A stretch of 64,000 nucleotides of DNA from Marisa cornuarietis (GCA_004794655.1 SMMW01000046.1:9659501-9723500), one strand, 5' to 3'. Shown: positions 48,901 to 60,510, counted from the stretch's first letter. Numbers and translations: made by a program. Notes: generated by a model not told the origin, from the sequence alone.

Positions 48901-49711
48901 TCACACCACTCACTCACTCACTCACTCACTCACTCACTCACTCACTCACTCACTCACTCACTCACTCACTCACTCACTCAGAGAAAACCAAGGGGAGATA
49001 AGAGAAAATGAAACAAAAGGAGGTGAAAGGAAGCGAGGGGTCGATAAAGGAGGAGTGTTACTAATGCTATGGAATAAATTTAAATACTTTCTAGCAGAAC
49101 AACTTTTTTACCCTTAAAATCAATTAGAAGATGGCCAAGACAATTTAGATTGTAAAACAGGAAAAGGAAAACCACACTAATCAGTCATGGAAGGGGTGTG
49201 TGCTAATTTTAACACCCTCAAAAAAATCCCCCTCCAAAATATTTGCTCGAGGCAGCATAAAAAAAATGCCCCAAATTGTTTTATAATCTTATTTCTGTAG
49301 GGGACGCGAGAATGAAAACGTAAGAAATGAAACAGCGAGGAGGAGGTGATGAGAGGAAGAGGAAAAGAAGACGAGGTATATGCAGTATAGTAAGGAACAT
49401 GATAAATATTGGGTTAGTGACCATGACAACAACAACAACCACATCGACGACAGCAGAGCAACGTGTGACGTCGTTGGCGACCCACATCAATGTAGTCGAC
49501 TTTGGCGTTGTACATGACGTGGCGGGCGCCCAGGTCGTGCAGGGTCTGGTGCAGCTCCTGCAGCTGGTGAATGTGATTCATGCACGTCTCCACCGTGCCC
49601 ATCACGCGCAGCGCGTGCGACTTAAGCTGCGCGCTGTCCTGCAGGTCCTCGTGACTCTTGCCGCGGAAGGGTAGGAAGACACTCTGCACTTCCGGGTGCG
49701 TCTCAAACAAT
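45794..49711 (-). CDS. Globin (neuroglobin-like), exons 2 and 3; N-terminal exon not found
   Basis: Haem-binding globin on the minus strand. Exon 2 is 49711-49486 (75 codons plus one leading base). Exon 3 is 45925-45794 with stop TAA. The 3.56-kb intron is gtgggt..cag. The exon 2 acceptor splits a codon after its second base, just before LFETHPE, which is the conserved B12.2 position. Exon 3 joins in phase 0 at the conserved G7.0 position. CD1 Phe is in SVFLPF, distal His E7 in LKSHALRVM and proximal His F8 in LGARHV. Exon 3 gives LIGPQFIWAIEP, the GH turn and EVEQAWSDLF of helix H, ending KEAMTF. Helices A and B need at least one more exon to the right. Neuroglobin or globin-X affinity is an inference from the LGxxH and PxxxxxW style; a vertebrate-type symbol is not justified. 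Confidence 0.92.
47853..47936 (+). repeat. 22-23-bp tandem repeat, about 4 units, in the globin intron
   Basis: Units of the form CTACATACAATATTCTCATC followed by GG or CG. The outer units diverge (GCTACATTGGCGTACAATA and GCTACATTAGTGTACAAAT) and flank two closer inner units. Confidence 0.88.
48905..48981. repeat. (ACTC)n tetranucleotide microsatellite
   Basis: About 19 perfect units in the globin intron. Confidence 0.98.
49486..49711 (-). CDS. Globin exon 2 (helices C to early G, haem pocket)
   Basis: Codes LFETHPEVQSVFLPFRGKSH and on to KVDYID. It carries all three pocket landmarks: CD1 Phe, E7 His and F8 His. The acceptor is TCTGTCTGCCAG read on the minus strand; the donor is GAT|gtgggt. 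The exon is GC-richer (many CGC/CAG codons) than the flanking DNA, consistent with selection. An overlapping 115-codon plus-strand frame is a shadow. Confidence 0.93.
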
Positions 49712-49799
49712 CTGGCAGACAGAGCAGAGAAGGTAACATTGTGTTTGTTTATTGTGGAACACTGGTAGGGGGGCTGCTAAATCCTGTTTGCTCTCAACT

Positions 49800-50600
49800 T
49801 TTTACTTTCGTTCTTTTTTTTTTTGTATTTGCTTTTCGTTTGGTTTGGTTATTTTCGTTTGTGTTTGTCTGTTTTGGCTTAGTTGTTTTGTTTTAGGTTA
49901 GTGTGATTTGGGTTTTTTTTAGTTTTTTTGTCTTAGTTTGGTGTGGTTAGGTTTTTTTGGCATGGCTGTTTTGGTTTAGTTTGTTTGGGATTGGTATGGG
50001 TTTTTTTAAATTAGGTGTAGATTAGCTGATTTGGTTAATTAAGTTTATTTTTTTAGTTTGGTGTGGTTGATTGTTGTTTAGCTTGTTTAGGTTGTATGAT
50101 GCGGTTGTTTATATTTGATGTGGTTTGGCTGTTTTAGTTTGGTTTGGCTGTTTTAATTAGTTTTTGGTTTTAGTTTGGTGTGGTTTGGTTTTTTTTTGGC
50201 TTGGCTGTTTTGGTTTAGTTTGTTTGGGATTGGTATGGTTTTTTTTAATTACGTGTAGATTAGCTGATTTGGCTAATTAAGTTTATTATTTTAGTTTGGC
50301 GTGGTTTGATTGTTGTTTAGCTTGCTTAGGTTGTATGATGCGGTTGTTTATATTTGATGTGGTTTGACTATTTTAGTTTGGTTTGGCTGTTTTAGTTTAG
50401 TTTGTTGGGAATTGGTTTGTTTTGCTTTTTAGCTGATGAGATTTGGTTCGGTTTTTTTAGTTTGGTTTTGCAGTTATTTTGATCTTGGTTGCTGTCTTTT
50501 AGCCTTGTTTAGTTGTTTTAGTTTGGTTTGGTTTATTTGTTTCGGTTTTATTTGGTTAGATTTGTTGCTATCTTTTGGTTTCGTTTGGTTTTATGTTCGG
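49800..50600 (+). repeat. T/G-rich degenerate repeat with an internal 237-bp tandem duplication
   Basis: Built of TTTGGTTT, TTTAGTTTGG and GGTGTGGTT words with hardly any C. Two long units (about 49934-50170 and 50171-50405) share a specific order: GGGATTGGTATGG, GTGTAGATTAGCTGATTTGG, TTAAGTTTATT, AGGTTGTATGATGCGGTTGT and TTATATTTGATGTGGTTTG. They differ at a handful of sites. The long ORFs over it are Phe/Leu/Val-rich artefacts. Confidence 0.9.
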
Positions 50601-52370
50601 AAATCGTTTAAGAAGAAAATTAAGTTTATATCATAAATATTTCAACTCAGAACAAAAATAAGAGTGAATATACACGTTACGCCTTCCATAGCAACAGAGC
50701 GGAAGACGCGTACGTCCGTCCTAGCCTCTCTCACTAACACTACTCACCCTCGTTCTCTCTCTCTCTCTCTCACACACAACACAATGCTGCGTCCAACTTT
50801 CTGGCGCATTGCAGGTCATTGTCTCTTGAGGAATCCATTTTCTCCTGTAACGATGGCTGAAGACATTAAGCCTGCCAAAATAAAGTGCTCATTCCACGAA
50901 GTCCAAATTAGTTCTGCACGGAAATACAGGACCGATAAAACGTTTCAAAGACAACTGATATATCTAGGAAACAACACAGCCACTGTAACATTCAACCCAT
51001 CAGTATCGAAGCGGCGGACACAGTAGTGGTTTGATGCAGGCAATTTGAAAGTTATTTAAGTCTCTGAGCTTCCGCAAAGCTTTGTTCAGCGTATCTCTGC
51101 GAGAGAAACCCTTGCACGCCACAAACAAGAGTCAACAGTTCAAACTCTCAAAAGGCTTATTGCCCGAGACCGTTTTAACGACTTCATTAACGTGGCAAAG
51201 TATACACATTTGCCAATTATAAGCTAGCACAGAAATGTGAAACCACTCTCCAGTAAAACCGCTTCAGGCATCTTATCCTGGTTTATCATAAGATCTTCGC
51301 TGGACAAAGTATAAGCCCCTCGTATTGCAGATAACATATCATGTTTAAAGGCGCAATGTCAAAGAGAACACAACAATTAGTTGTTTTCCAAGCGATTGAT
51401 GAATGATATGACAGTTTAATTAAAACCTAAGAAGAATGAATCGCTGTAGCTCCTGACTCGTGCCGAGCTCCTTATGATATGGTTGGCCAAACACGTGCAC
51501 AGCGTCTGCAAATAAACAGTCCGACATTGCTTGACTGTTTGCGAAGTTTTGTTTTATATTATTTGCTCGTAAAACTCAGAGAAGAAAACCAATCAGTATG
51601 ATACTAAGTCATGCAATTTAAGAAAATACTCTTCTCTCATTCGCAAAACTCACCGTCCAACTAAACAAAAAATGATATACACTGAAAATGGTTAAAACTG
51701 TGACACCATCATGTCATGGCAACAACAATGTCAGAATTGGGAACATGGGTTAAGAAAAACTATTCATGTATTTTGTGCCAGTTCATTAACTGCACTTCAG
51801 TTAACCTACATGCATTACTAAAACAGAAGGTAAATGAACATACTTGAAATGAGTCAGACGATCAATAACGATTGAATAATTATTTTAACTAAATTCAGCG
51901 CAGTTCCATTTCTGAGAGGGCAAAAAAGTTAAAAACCATTCTGAAAATGTTTTTTTTTCCTAAAGTCATAGCCTTAAGTCTCCATGTAATTTTGATTCTT
52001 GTGTTCTCGCCTATCTTTTTCTGGTGCTTAATTCTGCCCCTTTGTTTGTTTATTCGTCATCGCTTTCTCCCATTTCTAAGATCAAGCAAGACATGAGGAA
52101 ATGCGTTAGTCGGCTTCTGAATTCCCTCTAAAACACATACTTGATGGAGAGCGTTAGCTAAATACCCCCAAAAAGGGAATCATTTCGGAATTTAACATTA
52201 TTGTGAAGCCTTTGTTGTCATTTTGAAACAAGAGATATTCTTTTAGGAACCGTCACGATACCCCTTTCAAAACTTTTAAAAAAGTTTAAAGGGAACTGTT
52301 CGCTAGAAATGAAGCCGATTAGTGTTTGTTAATTGAGAAACACTCGCGTACACACGCATAAATGCACCTC
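50601..52370. other. Intergenic (or globin upstream intron), no gene recognised
   Basis: A 120-codon plus-strand frame (50664-51026) passes through a (CT)n run and shows no domain. If the globin's first exon lies further right, this is intronic. Confidence 0.5.
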
Positions 52371-52374
52371 TCTT

Positions 52375-52454
<80 letters not shown>

Positions 52455-52455
52455 A
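52371..52455. repeat. Compound (TC)n(AC)n microsatellite
   Basis: TC repeats lead into about 32 AC units, then AGAGAGAAA. Confidence 0.97.
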
Positions 52456-55400
52456 GAAAGCAGCACATACCCGCTACATTCTTCTCTCCTTCCTTACTTT
52501 AGAAATTTATCTCTAGAAAAACTTATATTGGAAGAGCTTGAAATCATGTCGTCCAGTCTTTGATCTACTGACGATGATAATAGTGTTGGGGAAAATTTCT
52601 ACTCCTGACTCTTCCACTTGAAAGAACGCTTTCAGACAAATCGATCTCTGAAGAACATTTGTGGTAGAATGTGTCAGCAGGCTGGGCCTCTACCGTTCAC
52701 GTATAAAAGCTCTGTTTCTTGTGCTGAAACAATTGGTAGCTACTACAAACACACCAGCACTGGGTACAACTGGAGACTCAGGTTTAAAGGTCTCGCTGGG
52801 GGCCAACACTTTTCATAAGGACTGGGCCAAGCTGAGTGCAAGATACGAGTTCCGCAGATCAGGACGAACTACATCCTTCCATTAATAAACACACTTACAG
52901 ACATCGCAGTGCACAAAAAGGTGTCAAACTCGTGAAGTCACGTTTGTACACAGACAGGGTTAAGTAACACATAGTCCCAGCTATCCCACTAGCTAAGACG
53001 TGAACTACGTCAACATAGCCATGTACAAACCTGACGTCAGTGTTGTTGACCTCTTTCTGTGCATAGTGACATTTGTAGGCATGTATGTCGGAAGGACGTG
53101 GAGTCAATATACACCCAGGTTTTAGGAAAAAGGGCTCTATCCAGTTATTAGAAAAAAGAATTGCACCGCACTACGCCTTTAAGGAATCTTCATGGACTAA
53201 ATCTGTGTACAATACAGTGACTGATCATGTCACACTATAGTGGCGCATGGCTGTAATTCTGTCACTGGTTACAACATAAAAACTACAAAATACAGACACA
53301 CAACAAAATCAGGCTTTGTTGGCCTTACTCTGTGCTTTTCACTTTTTTGTTTAACCTAGTTGTACTGTCTTATTATTATGGAATCTCATAATCTACACAT
53401 ATTTTCTATTGAGACACTGTAATACTGTATTTTTCTGCATTGAATTCATTTGCCAGTTGTCAGCTTGTGTTGTTTTGTTTGATGAATCTCAGTGTGTCAT
53501 ACATTGTGATGTCATCTGCCTACATTTTATATGTCCGCTGCCCATGGGACATCCTGTACAACCTTCACAAACATAGTGACTTTGGCAGAAGAAATATAGA
53601 AAATCGTAAGGTAAACACACATCTGCTATGAGCGGACGCTGGACATCTGTATGGTTCTCAGTTCTTTGTAGCAAACTATTCAGGAGGAAAATGAATTAAT
53701 TATTTGACTCACGTCACCATTGTCAATTGAAAACTAGCTAACCAAACTAACATGCTAATCAAATAACAATTAAGCCAGAAAATTAACGAAGATAAATAAT
53801 ATTTGTGTCAAGACTAGTTTGATTCTCTTACGGAAAAGTAGTAGGCTCACCCGAGAAGAAACCTGTAACAACTCTTACGCACGCTTGTGTGTTGCCCTAG
53901 AATAACCTACCACTTGTAAGGGGACGCTTGTTTAGAATGAGTTAATGAATCGGATTTAGCCTTTGACAAACCAGACAATGCATTATTCATAAACGAGATT
54001 GAGAAAAGCTGAAGGATGAAGTGCGGGATCTTAACGAAGGCGATACTGATTGTCACTATGTCTTCCCGTGCCGACTTTCCAAGCACGTGAGCCTCGGGAA
54101 ACCATATGAACAGCAGGTCAGTAACCCTGGCCAGCCTCCGCCATAGCGGCTACTTGATGGCTCGAGGTGGAGGGATGGGTGGGGAAAGCTTAGAGCCTTG
54201 ATGTGCCGCTTTTAATGTTAGCGTGCAACCCGTGGGCTGATGGGCTGATGAAATGAATAATGAAGGTGAAGAGTCGCGTGTCAGCGAGCCAAGGTCACTA
54301 CCTGCTCTTGCTCTCTCTTACTCTTCTCCTTCGACTTCCCCTAACAAAGACGATAGCAGGTTACATACGCACCTAAGGAAAAAGACAATAACAAGAAAGG
54401 ATTTAGATGGCCCATGTGTTTACTTTACATCAGGATCTGTGTCTATGCAAACAGAGACAGAAAAACACTCGACTTCCGTGTCTTGCGTTCCCTCCCCTTA
54501 CCAGTCACCATCACACTCATCGGTTAATACACAGTCTGTGAAACTCGTCCGGTGTTCGGTAATCCTCAAAGACCATATTGTTATATTTTCTGTGTGGACA
54601 TTTTACTGTTTTTGCCAGAAAGTTATTAATTAATTTGCTGGTGATTGAGGTTGATGTCAGGTCATGATTGTGACAACATCCAGCATAAGCTCACCCTATA
54701 GATCATGTTACTGAGAACATTCAGCAGAAGCTGTCACATTACATCATGGATACTGAAAGTATAAAGCAATATGTCACGCAATAAAAGACTAAACTAAATA
54801 AGAAATAAAGAAAGAAAAGAGAGTTTAAAGGACAGCTTAACTGAGCCTGATCTCTGACGGGTCTTTGCTGAAGCGTCAGTATTGTAGAATTTTGAGCAGA
54901 TATCAGCAATTTGTGTAAACATTAACATCATACAAGCATTCAAGAGAAAGCTTAACACAAGGAAAATCGATTTTAAGAATTTGTTCGAAAGCCAGGTTTA
55001 AAAAAAATAGAAAAAAACGCAAATCAAAACCGTTGTTGGGTCATTTGCCTCTGTCGAAACCATTTAGCTTACACTTTTAAAGAAAGCAAGCAGCGCAAGT
55101 TACCAGCTTCAGACATATTTTTTCGATGGATTAGCTAACATGTTTAATAAGACATGAAATTTTAATGATGAGCTGACTGCGTTTTTCTTATTTATTTTTT
55201 TTAGCAACCTGATTGATGCTACAGGCCTTGTGCGCGAACTCTGAAAGTCAGAGTTAAATGCTGACCAAGCTGCAATTTATTTTCAGCTGAGTTGTTGGGT
55301 TAGTTCACTCACAAATAGTAACTTCTCAAATGTAAAATTTAATTAGTAATTTCTCGTTCTCCAAATATTTTGCGTTTGACATACGCGTCTCTCCTGGGTC

Positions 55401-55980
55401 TTAGAAGCCAAAACCATGGGTTTTTTTACATTACTAAAAAGGGTCCGCCATTTAGTGAGGCCAGAAGTTGGAATTAAATGTATGTGTATATTTCTAAAAG
55501 AACACAATGAGAAAAAATAATGAATTGTTTGTAAAGAAAAAAATAATGACAGTCTTATGTTCTGTTTACTTGTCAACAGCTGTCAGATACATTTCATCTC
55601 TTACAGGGGGTGAGCTTTAAGTAAGCTCCACAACCTCATCACATCATCGCACCATTAACGGAGCCCCGAACGACGGAAGAGACCGGCCTGGACACTGACT
55701 GAAGACGATGGTGAATGAAGAAGCGAATCGATGCGGGGCTCCGCCCTGTATTCAGCATCGCCAGCCTCATCTGGCCGCCGCAGTTTCCTTCGTCTGGAAT
55801 ACGTCTGGCTTCCAACAACCTCGGCGTCTTTTCACCTGTCGCTTCTCTTCAGCCTCGAGAAACCTCGCTTTGACGCGCATTGTCCTCGCTGAAAATAGCT
55901 GAGCTGTAGTCAGCACCATTTCTCTTCTCCTCAAAAAGCGATACCAGCGAAAGGTTATTGGAGAGATGTGTTGTTTTGTT
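52456..55980. other. Intergenic (or globin upstream intron), no gene recognised
   Basis: A 126-codon plus frame (54253-54633) is Ser/Thr-rich with no family signal. A GC-richer patch at 55650-55900 is open on both strands but unrecognised. One TGACGTCA lies at 53032-53039. Confidence 0.45.
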
Positions 55981-55986
55981 ATGATC

Positions 55987-56022
55987 TCTCTCTCTCTATA
56001 TATATATATATACACACACATC
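55987..56022. repeat. (CT)n(TA)n(CA)n microsatellite
   Basis: Three short dinucleotide runs joined end to end, about 170 bases before the composite VNTR that uses the same TA and CA/TG words. Confidence 0.9.
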
Positions 56023-56190
56023 TATGTATTTGTTCGTATGTAGGGAAGGATTACATATATGTATCTATCTTTTTAGTATTAATCTGTGTGAATATATGTA
56101 TGAATCTTTGGATGTGTAATTATATACATGGGTGTCTTTTTGTATGTACTTCTGTATATATTTTTTTATGACGGCATATATTTATTGGAC

Positions 56191-56192
<2 letters not shown>

Positions 56193-56237
<45 letters not shown>

Positions 56238-56646
56238 CTGCTAGCGTGCGTGTGCGTGTGTGTGTATATATATATATATGCCTGCTAGCGTGCGTGTGTG
56301 TGTGTGTGTGTATATATATATGCCTGCTAGCGTGTGTGTGTGTGTATGCCTGCTAGCGTGTGTGTGTGTGTGTGTGTATATATGCCTGCTAGCGTGCGCG
56401 TGTGTGTGTATATGTATATATATGCCTGCTAGCGTGTGTGTGTGTGTGTGTATATATGCCTGCTAGCGTGTGTGTGTGTGTATATATATATGCCTGCTAG
56501 CGTGTGTGTGTATGTGTGTATATATATATATATATGCCTGCTAGCGTGTGTGTATATATATATATATGCCTGCTAGCGTGTGTGTGTGTGTATATATATA
56601 TGCCTGCTAGCGTGTGTGTGTGTGTATATATATATATATGCCTGCT

Positions 56647-56682
<36 letters not shown>

Positions 56683-56683
56683 G
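56193..56683 (+). repeat. Composite VNTR: 12 units of (TG)n-(TA)n-TGCCTGCTAGCG
   Basis: The 11-base core GCCTGCTAGCG occurs 12 times without change, starting at 56236, 56280, 56322, 56348, 56384, 56424, 56458, 56492, 56536, 56568, 56602 and 56640. Spacing varies from 26 to 44 bases because the (TG)n and (TA)n parts expand and contract separately. The unit at 56348 has almost no TA part. Pure (GT)n runs flank both ends. Frames over it (MCVCVYIYMPASVCV) are artefacts. Confidence 0.97.
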
Positions 56684-59600
56684 TAAATGCCTATGGATGT
56701 ATGAATGCTTTTATGTTTGTTATCTTTGTACGCGTGTATGTAAGTGACTTTTGTATGTGTATATGTTTGTGTGGATATAAGTGCATGTTTGTATTTGTGG
56801 ATGTCTATATTTGTGGTTGTGTCCTTTTGTACGTATGTGTATATCTTTGAATGTATGTATTTGCATAGATGAGTATATATGTGGATATATATATATCTTT
56901 ATGTGTATACATGCATATATTTAGGTAGGTAAGTGTGAGGATGCAAACCTTTCTTTTCAGACCTCCGGGCCGTACGCTGCTAAAGGTTAGGTGATGGTTC
57001 ATGTTAAACAAACTAATAAGCTGCTAGTATTTTAAAAGCACTTTAGCGAAACTATCTAACTAACGTTTGGCGACTAATGGGAAACTGGTCCATGCAGTTC
57101 ATGAGATCAAGAAAGCACGTCAGTCTTAGGCGGTTATTTTTCTATCAAGACGCAATGACTGCTGGCAAAAGCACCGGAAATGACGTCAGAGGAGGTCGGC
57201 ATCTACCAGATTCAACTGCCGTCTGTCGGCAGCCATGCGTATTGTGTGCAGAGTGAAGAAGGAGCTTTGGACTAGTTTGGGATTGAAAGAGCGAGGAGGG
57301 GAGCGGAGATGCTAAGCGTGAAAGACGGACTGCACGGTATGACTTCGCGAAACGCAGGCGTGACTGGGTTATTTTTAGTCGCGTGGCTGCCATTTCGTGT
57401 TACAGGTGACTGGCAATAAGCGAAATTTAATTCCGAGTCTGTTGTCCCCAACTTCTCTCTCATTGACTCCGTGTGTGCGTGTGTGTATGTGTGTGCGCGT
57501 GAGTGCTTGCATGGGTTACAAAAATATATAAACCTAACGTCGCCATGAATAGCAGCAGCAGAAGAAAAGGCTTTAAAATCACTATGAAATAAAGATGATG
57601 ATAACATGATGATAGGAAAAATCATACTAAGAATGATGGGTTCCATTACTTTTTATGGTCGCATCTAAATGAAGGATCTATCAAGAATGTCAAGAATATT
57701 ATACGACATTGTCAAAATAGGATGGTCGCGCTGTGAAAGTATAAAGAAGTGGGCTACCAATCATATGCTAACACCCAGGGTATCGTTGTCTAATGACAGG
57801 AAGTCCGGAATGAAAGAGATGTAATCGCCTTGCACAGAGAATCAAGTAACATTAACATACATACGCCATACATCTTAAAATTATATTCAGATCACTGCAC
57901 TGAGCTGTCGATGGCGGCTGCTTACATCTACCTGAAGGCTGACGCACGCAAATAACAAAGTGTGAGAACAGCGTGAGCATTACAGCTCCTGAAAGGTCTT
58001 GAAAATCTTGGCAAAATGATGAAAATTAAAGCGAAGAAAACCTAAGATTTTTTTTTCGCCAAATTGAATGAGATATGGAGAAATTTGTCAACACTAAATT
58101 TCCTTCCAAAAGAGAAAATGTCTGTCATACTTCTTCAAGGGTGCCCGTTGAAAGCTCATTGAGTTCTCATTCCAGAACTTTTTTACTTTTAAAAATCATT
58201 AATTCATTGAATGATTACATAATATGAAAAAATAAATGTCGCAGAGACCTTCGAGAACAATGGCTCCATTAAGGCATCAGTTTTTCTCATTCTACACTTC
58301 CGGGTTTTCTGCTTCGATATTCCTTTTAATGAAATAAATGTTCTACAGCCGTGCTCTAGATATTCTCTTTATGGTTTCATTATAGCAGCTTTTCTTACTG
58401 CTGTTGTTTACTGTGTACCAGTTGTTCTTCTTCCCATCTTTAGTCTATTCTTGTTTTTGTCACTTCATTCGTCTCCTTTATTACTTTCTTGGTCGTTAAC
58501 ATCGCCTTTCTAGGAATTTCTGGCTTTTTAGTAGAAATATCGATGAGCAATATCGACCCATGTCATAAAATACTGAACAGATTATGCCTTGTCTTCTACA
58601 GAGTAAAGAAATTTATATCACATACTGGGGTTATCTAAGGGCTGCATGAAACTTCGTCACAGACTGTGCTTTCTACAGGCTCTAAGAAGCTTTGTAAATT
58701 GTTTACTGTGCTAAGGCCTATAGGAATCTTCGCCACATACGTTTAGAGGACCTTTCTTCGTTTGTCCAGCATATGACCAAATTTGACCAAGTTGTGTGTG
58801 AAGGTCACAGCAAACCAATGACTTTTGGGACAAACGTTCGGTACATTGAAACTTTGGCCAACATTTTGAGCTAAGTTCAAGCTTGTCTTCCAATGCATAA
58901 ACCAATGCAATGGCCAAGACAATGTAACTTCTGAGGCACTTTGGAAGTTTGACGCTTCGGCATTTTTGCACTGGCCTTTACTGTGCTATCTTACAGACAG
59001 TAAAAAAAAAAACTTTGTCACCTATTGACTGTCAGGTAATTAAACCGCGTCGGGAAGAGAACACCTCCTTGGAGTTTTTAATCAGCCAGCTCAGAGATAC
59101 TCAGCAGTTGTGGCCGGAAGACACAGACTTGTAATGATAGCCACCCGGACTGTCAGGGCTTTAATTAGTGGTGGGCGAGGTGGCCCCAGACAACTGCCCG
59201 GAAAACTTACTTAGAGAGAAACCAGCTTCATTCTACATGCATAGCCGTAACTCTACGCGCAGACAGGCAGCACCAGCAGAACTCACTGCGGCAACCACAG
59301 TGTGTCCTTCTTCCACGCTCTTCATCATAGTCACCCTCTCTCGAGAACCATTGCTTCCCCCTGTCCCATCGTCTGTTCGAAAGGGGTCCTGCCAGTACCA
59401 CTGAGCGTGAGCCGGTGCAAAGCTGGAGTCTGAAGGAATGTATATTGTTACCAGGATTAGCGGCAACGATGATGATGCTGATGTTGAACGACAATAAATC
59501 GCCGACGTCTTCTCCAAAGATCTTGACTTTATCTTGACTTGCACTCGAGTGCTTCCTGGCGATAAAGGCCCACAGGTGTAATCTATTTCAGGAAACATTT

Positions 59601-60009
59601 CCCCTAATTTATTAAATACATATTAGTTCGCCTAGATAGGATCTTTCATCTAGCTAATGCATGTTGGGCCTTTACGTATATAAATAAAATATGCCGAGAA
59701 CCACTTCTAATTTTGTCCTTCCAACCTTCTTTTCTACTCGCCATAATTATTGTGTTTTGAATCTTTGTGAACGTGTCTGTCGGCTATTCCTCTCATAAGA
59801 TCTGACTCGTGTTCAAGTTCGTCTACGAAGCAAGTCCTCTCCCCTTTATCTTCCTACCAGCCTTTAATCTACCATCCTTCCTCTTGCACGTCGGCAAACG
59901 CCGGGATGCGGTAGGATGGATAATGTTAATAATGTTAGACTGCTGGTGGTGGTGGTGCTGCTGCTGCAGTAACTACATTTACTACCGTTTCCAGTACAGC
60001 AACTGTCAC

Positions 60010-60010
<1 letters not shown>
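56684..60010. other. Intergenic (or globin upstream intron), no gene recognised
   Basis: TG/TA-biased DNA continues to about 56930. The remainder has no supportable gene. A TGACGTCA lies at 57181-57188. ORFs at 57272, 58711 and 59233 (minus) have no domain signal. Confidence 0.5.

Positions 60011-60069
<59 letters not shown>
60010..60069. repeat. (CA)n microsatellite
   Basis: About 30 uninterrupted units, about 240 bases left of the SINE. Confidence 0.98.
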
Positions 60070-60072
<3 letters not shown>

Positions 60073-60310
60073 CAAACAAAAGCCACAAAAAACAGCTTGC
60101 ACCACCGGAAGACACATTGTTCTAATGTTACCATGTTGCTGTGTTTGCATCTGTTTCTGTCAAGTTTATTTTTTACTCTTTTTGTTGATTATCGATCACT
60201 TATCGTCGTGTTACCCTTCCCCAACAAAGGTCAGGGCAATAATGTGAATACAGTATACTCTTACGTGCCATCACGCTGAAGCACTCGCTCCACTGAACAC
60301 CACTTTGTCC

Positions 60311-60510
60311 CCGGTGGCGCAACGGTTAGCGCCTGTCAACAATACCGTGAAGGTTGGCTGTCCTGGGTTCACCTCTCGTTTCGGACAAGCTGTTCTTTCT
60401 CTGCATGTGGTGTCTGTTTGCAGGCTTGACTGCCTCGCAGTGATATAGCCTTAGCTGCAGGGCTAGAGCGTAAAACGCCAATTCGCCCCCACCCCCACCC
60501 CCACCCCCCA
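60311..60510 (+). mobile_element. tRNA-derived SINE, near complete
   Basis: The head GGTGGCGCAACGGTTAGCGC fits the Pol III A box; GGGTTCACCTC (60365-60375) fits the B box about 40 bases on. The body reads TTCTTTCTCTGCATGTGGTG, then GCAGTGATATAGCCTTAGCT and GAGCGTAAAACGCCAATTC, ending in a (CCCCCA)n run. Three antisense fragments in the window (24272, 25603, 36806) share the body and tail, so it is a family. The head lacks a clear anticodon arm and 3' acceptor pairing, so it is not a functional tRNA gene. Confidence 0.85.

Larger units (their letters stand above)
45926..49485 (-). other. Globin intron (G7.0)
   Basis: About 3.56 kb. It contains 22-bp repeats at 47850-47935, a (GT)n(GA)n patch at 48081-48130, the (ACTC)n array at 48905-48981 and a partial AGCGCTATGTATATCC repeat near 48521. 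No nested gene is recognised; the short frames (for example 47558-47785 minus) have no domain signal. Confidence 0.8.

Noticed and set aside
49327..49674. Plus-strand 115-codon protein
   Set aside because: Antisense shadow of globin exon 2.
51560..51670. Globin exon 1 ending at the GTGAGT near 51646 (minus strand)
   Set aside because: In the required phase there is a stop 13 codons upstream, and no A-helix Trp or B-helix Gly.
56236..56683. Regularly spaced GCCTGCTAGCG cores as a CRISPR array
   Set aside because: The spacing sequence is only TG/TA dinucleotides of varying length; a composite VNTR explains it.
57935..58020. Globin exon 1 ending at a CAG|GTAGAT donor near 57937 (minus strand)
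   Set aside because: The phase fits, but the peptide lacks the conserved Trp and the helix pattern of a globin N-terminus.
59030..59110. Globin exon 1 around a Ser-Trp pair on the minus strand
   Set aside because: A stop codon lies directly before it in frame, and the following residues do not fit helices A-B.
60311..60385. Functional tRNA gene
   Set aside because: A and B boxes are present, but no proper anticodon stem or acceptor pairing; the sequence continues into a SINE body.
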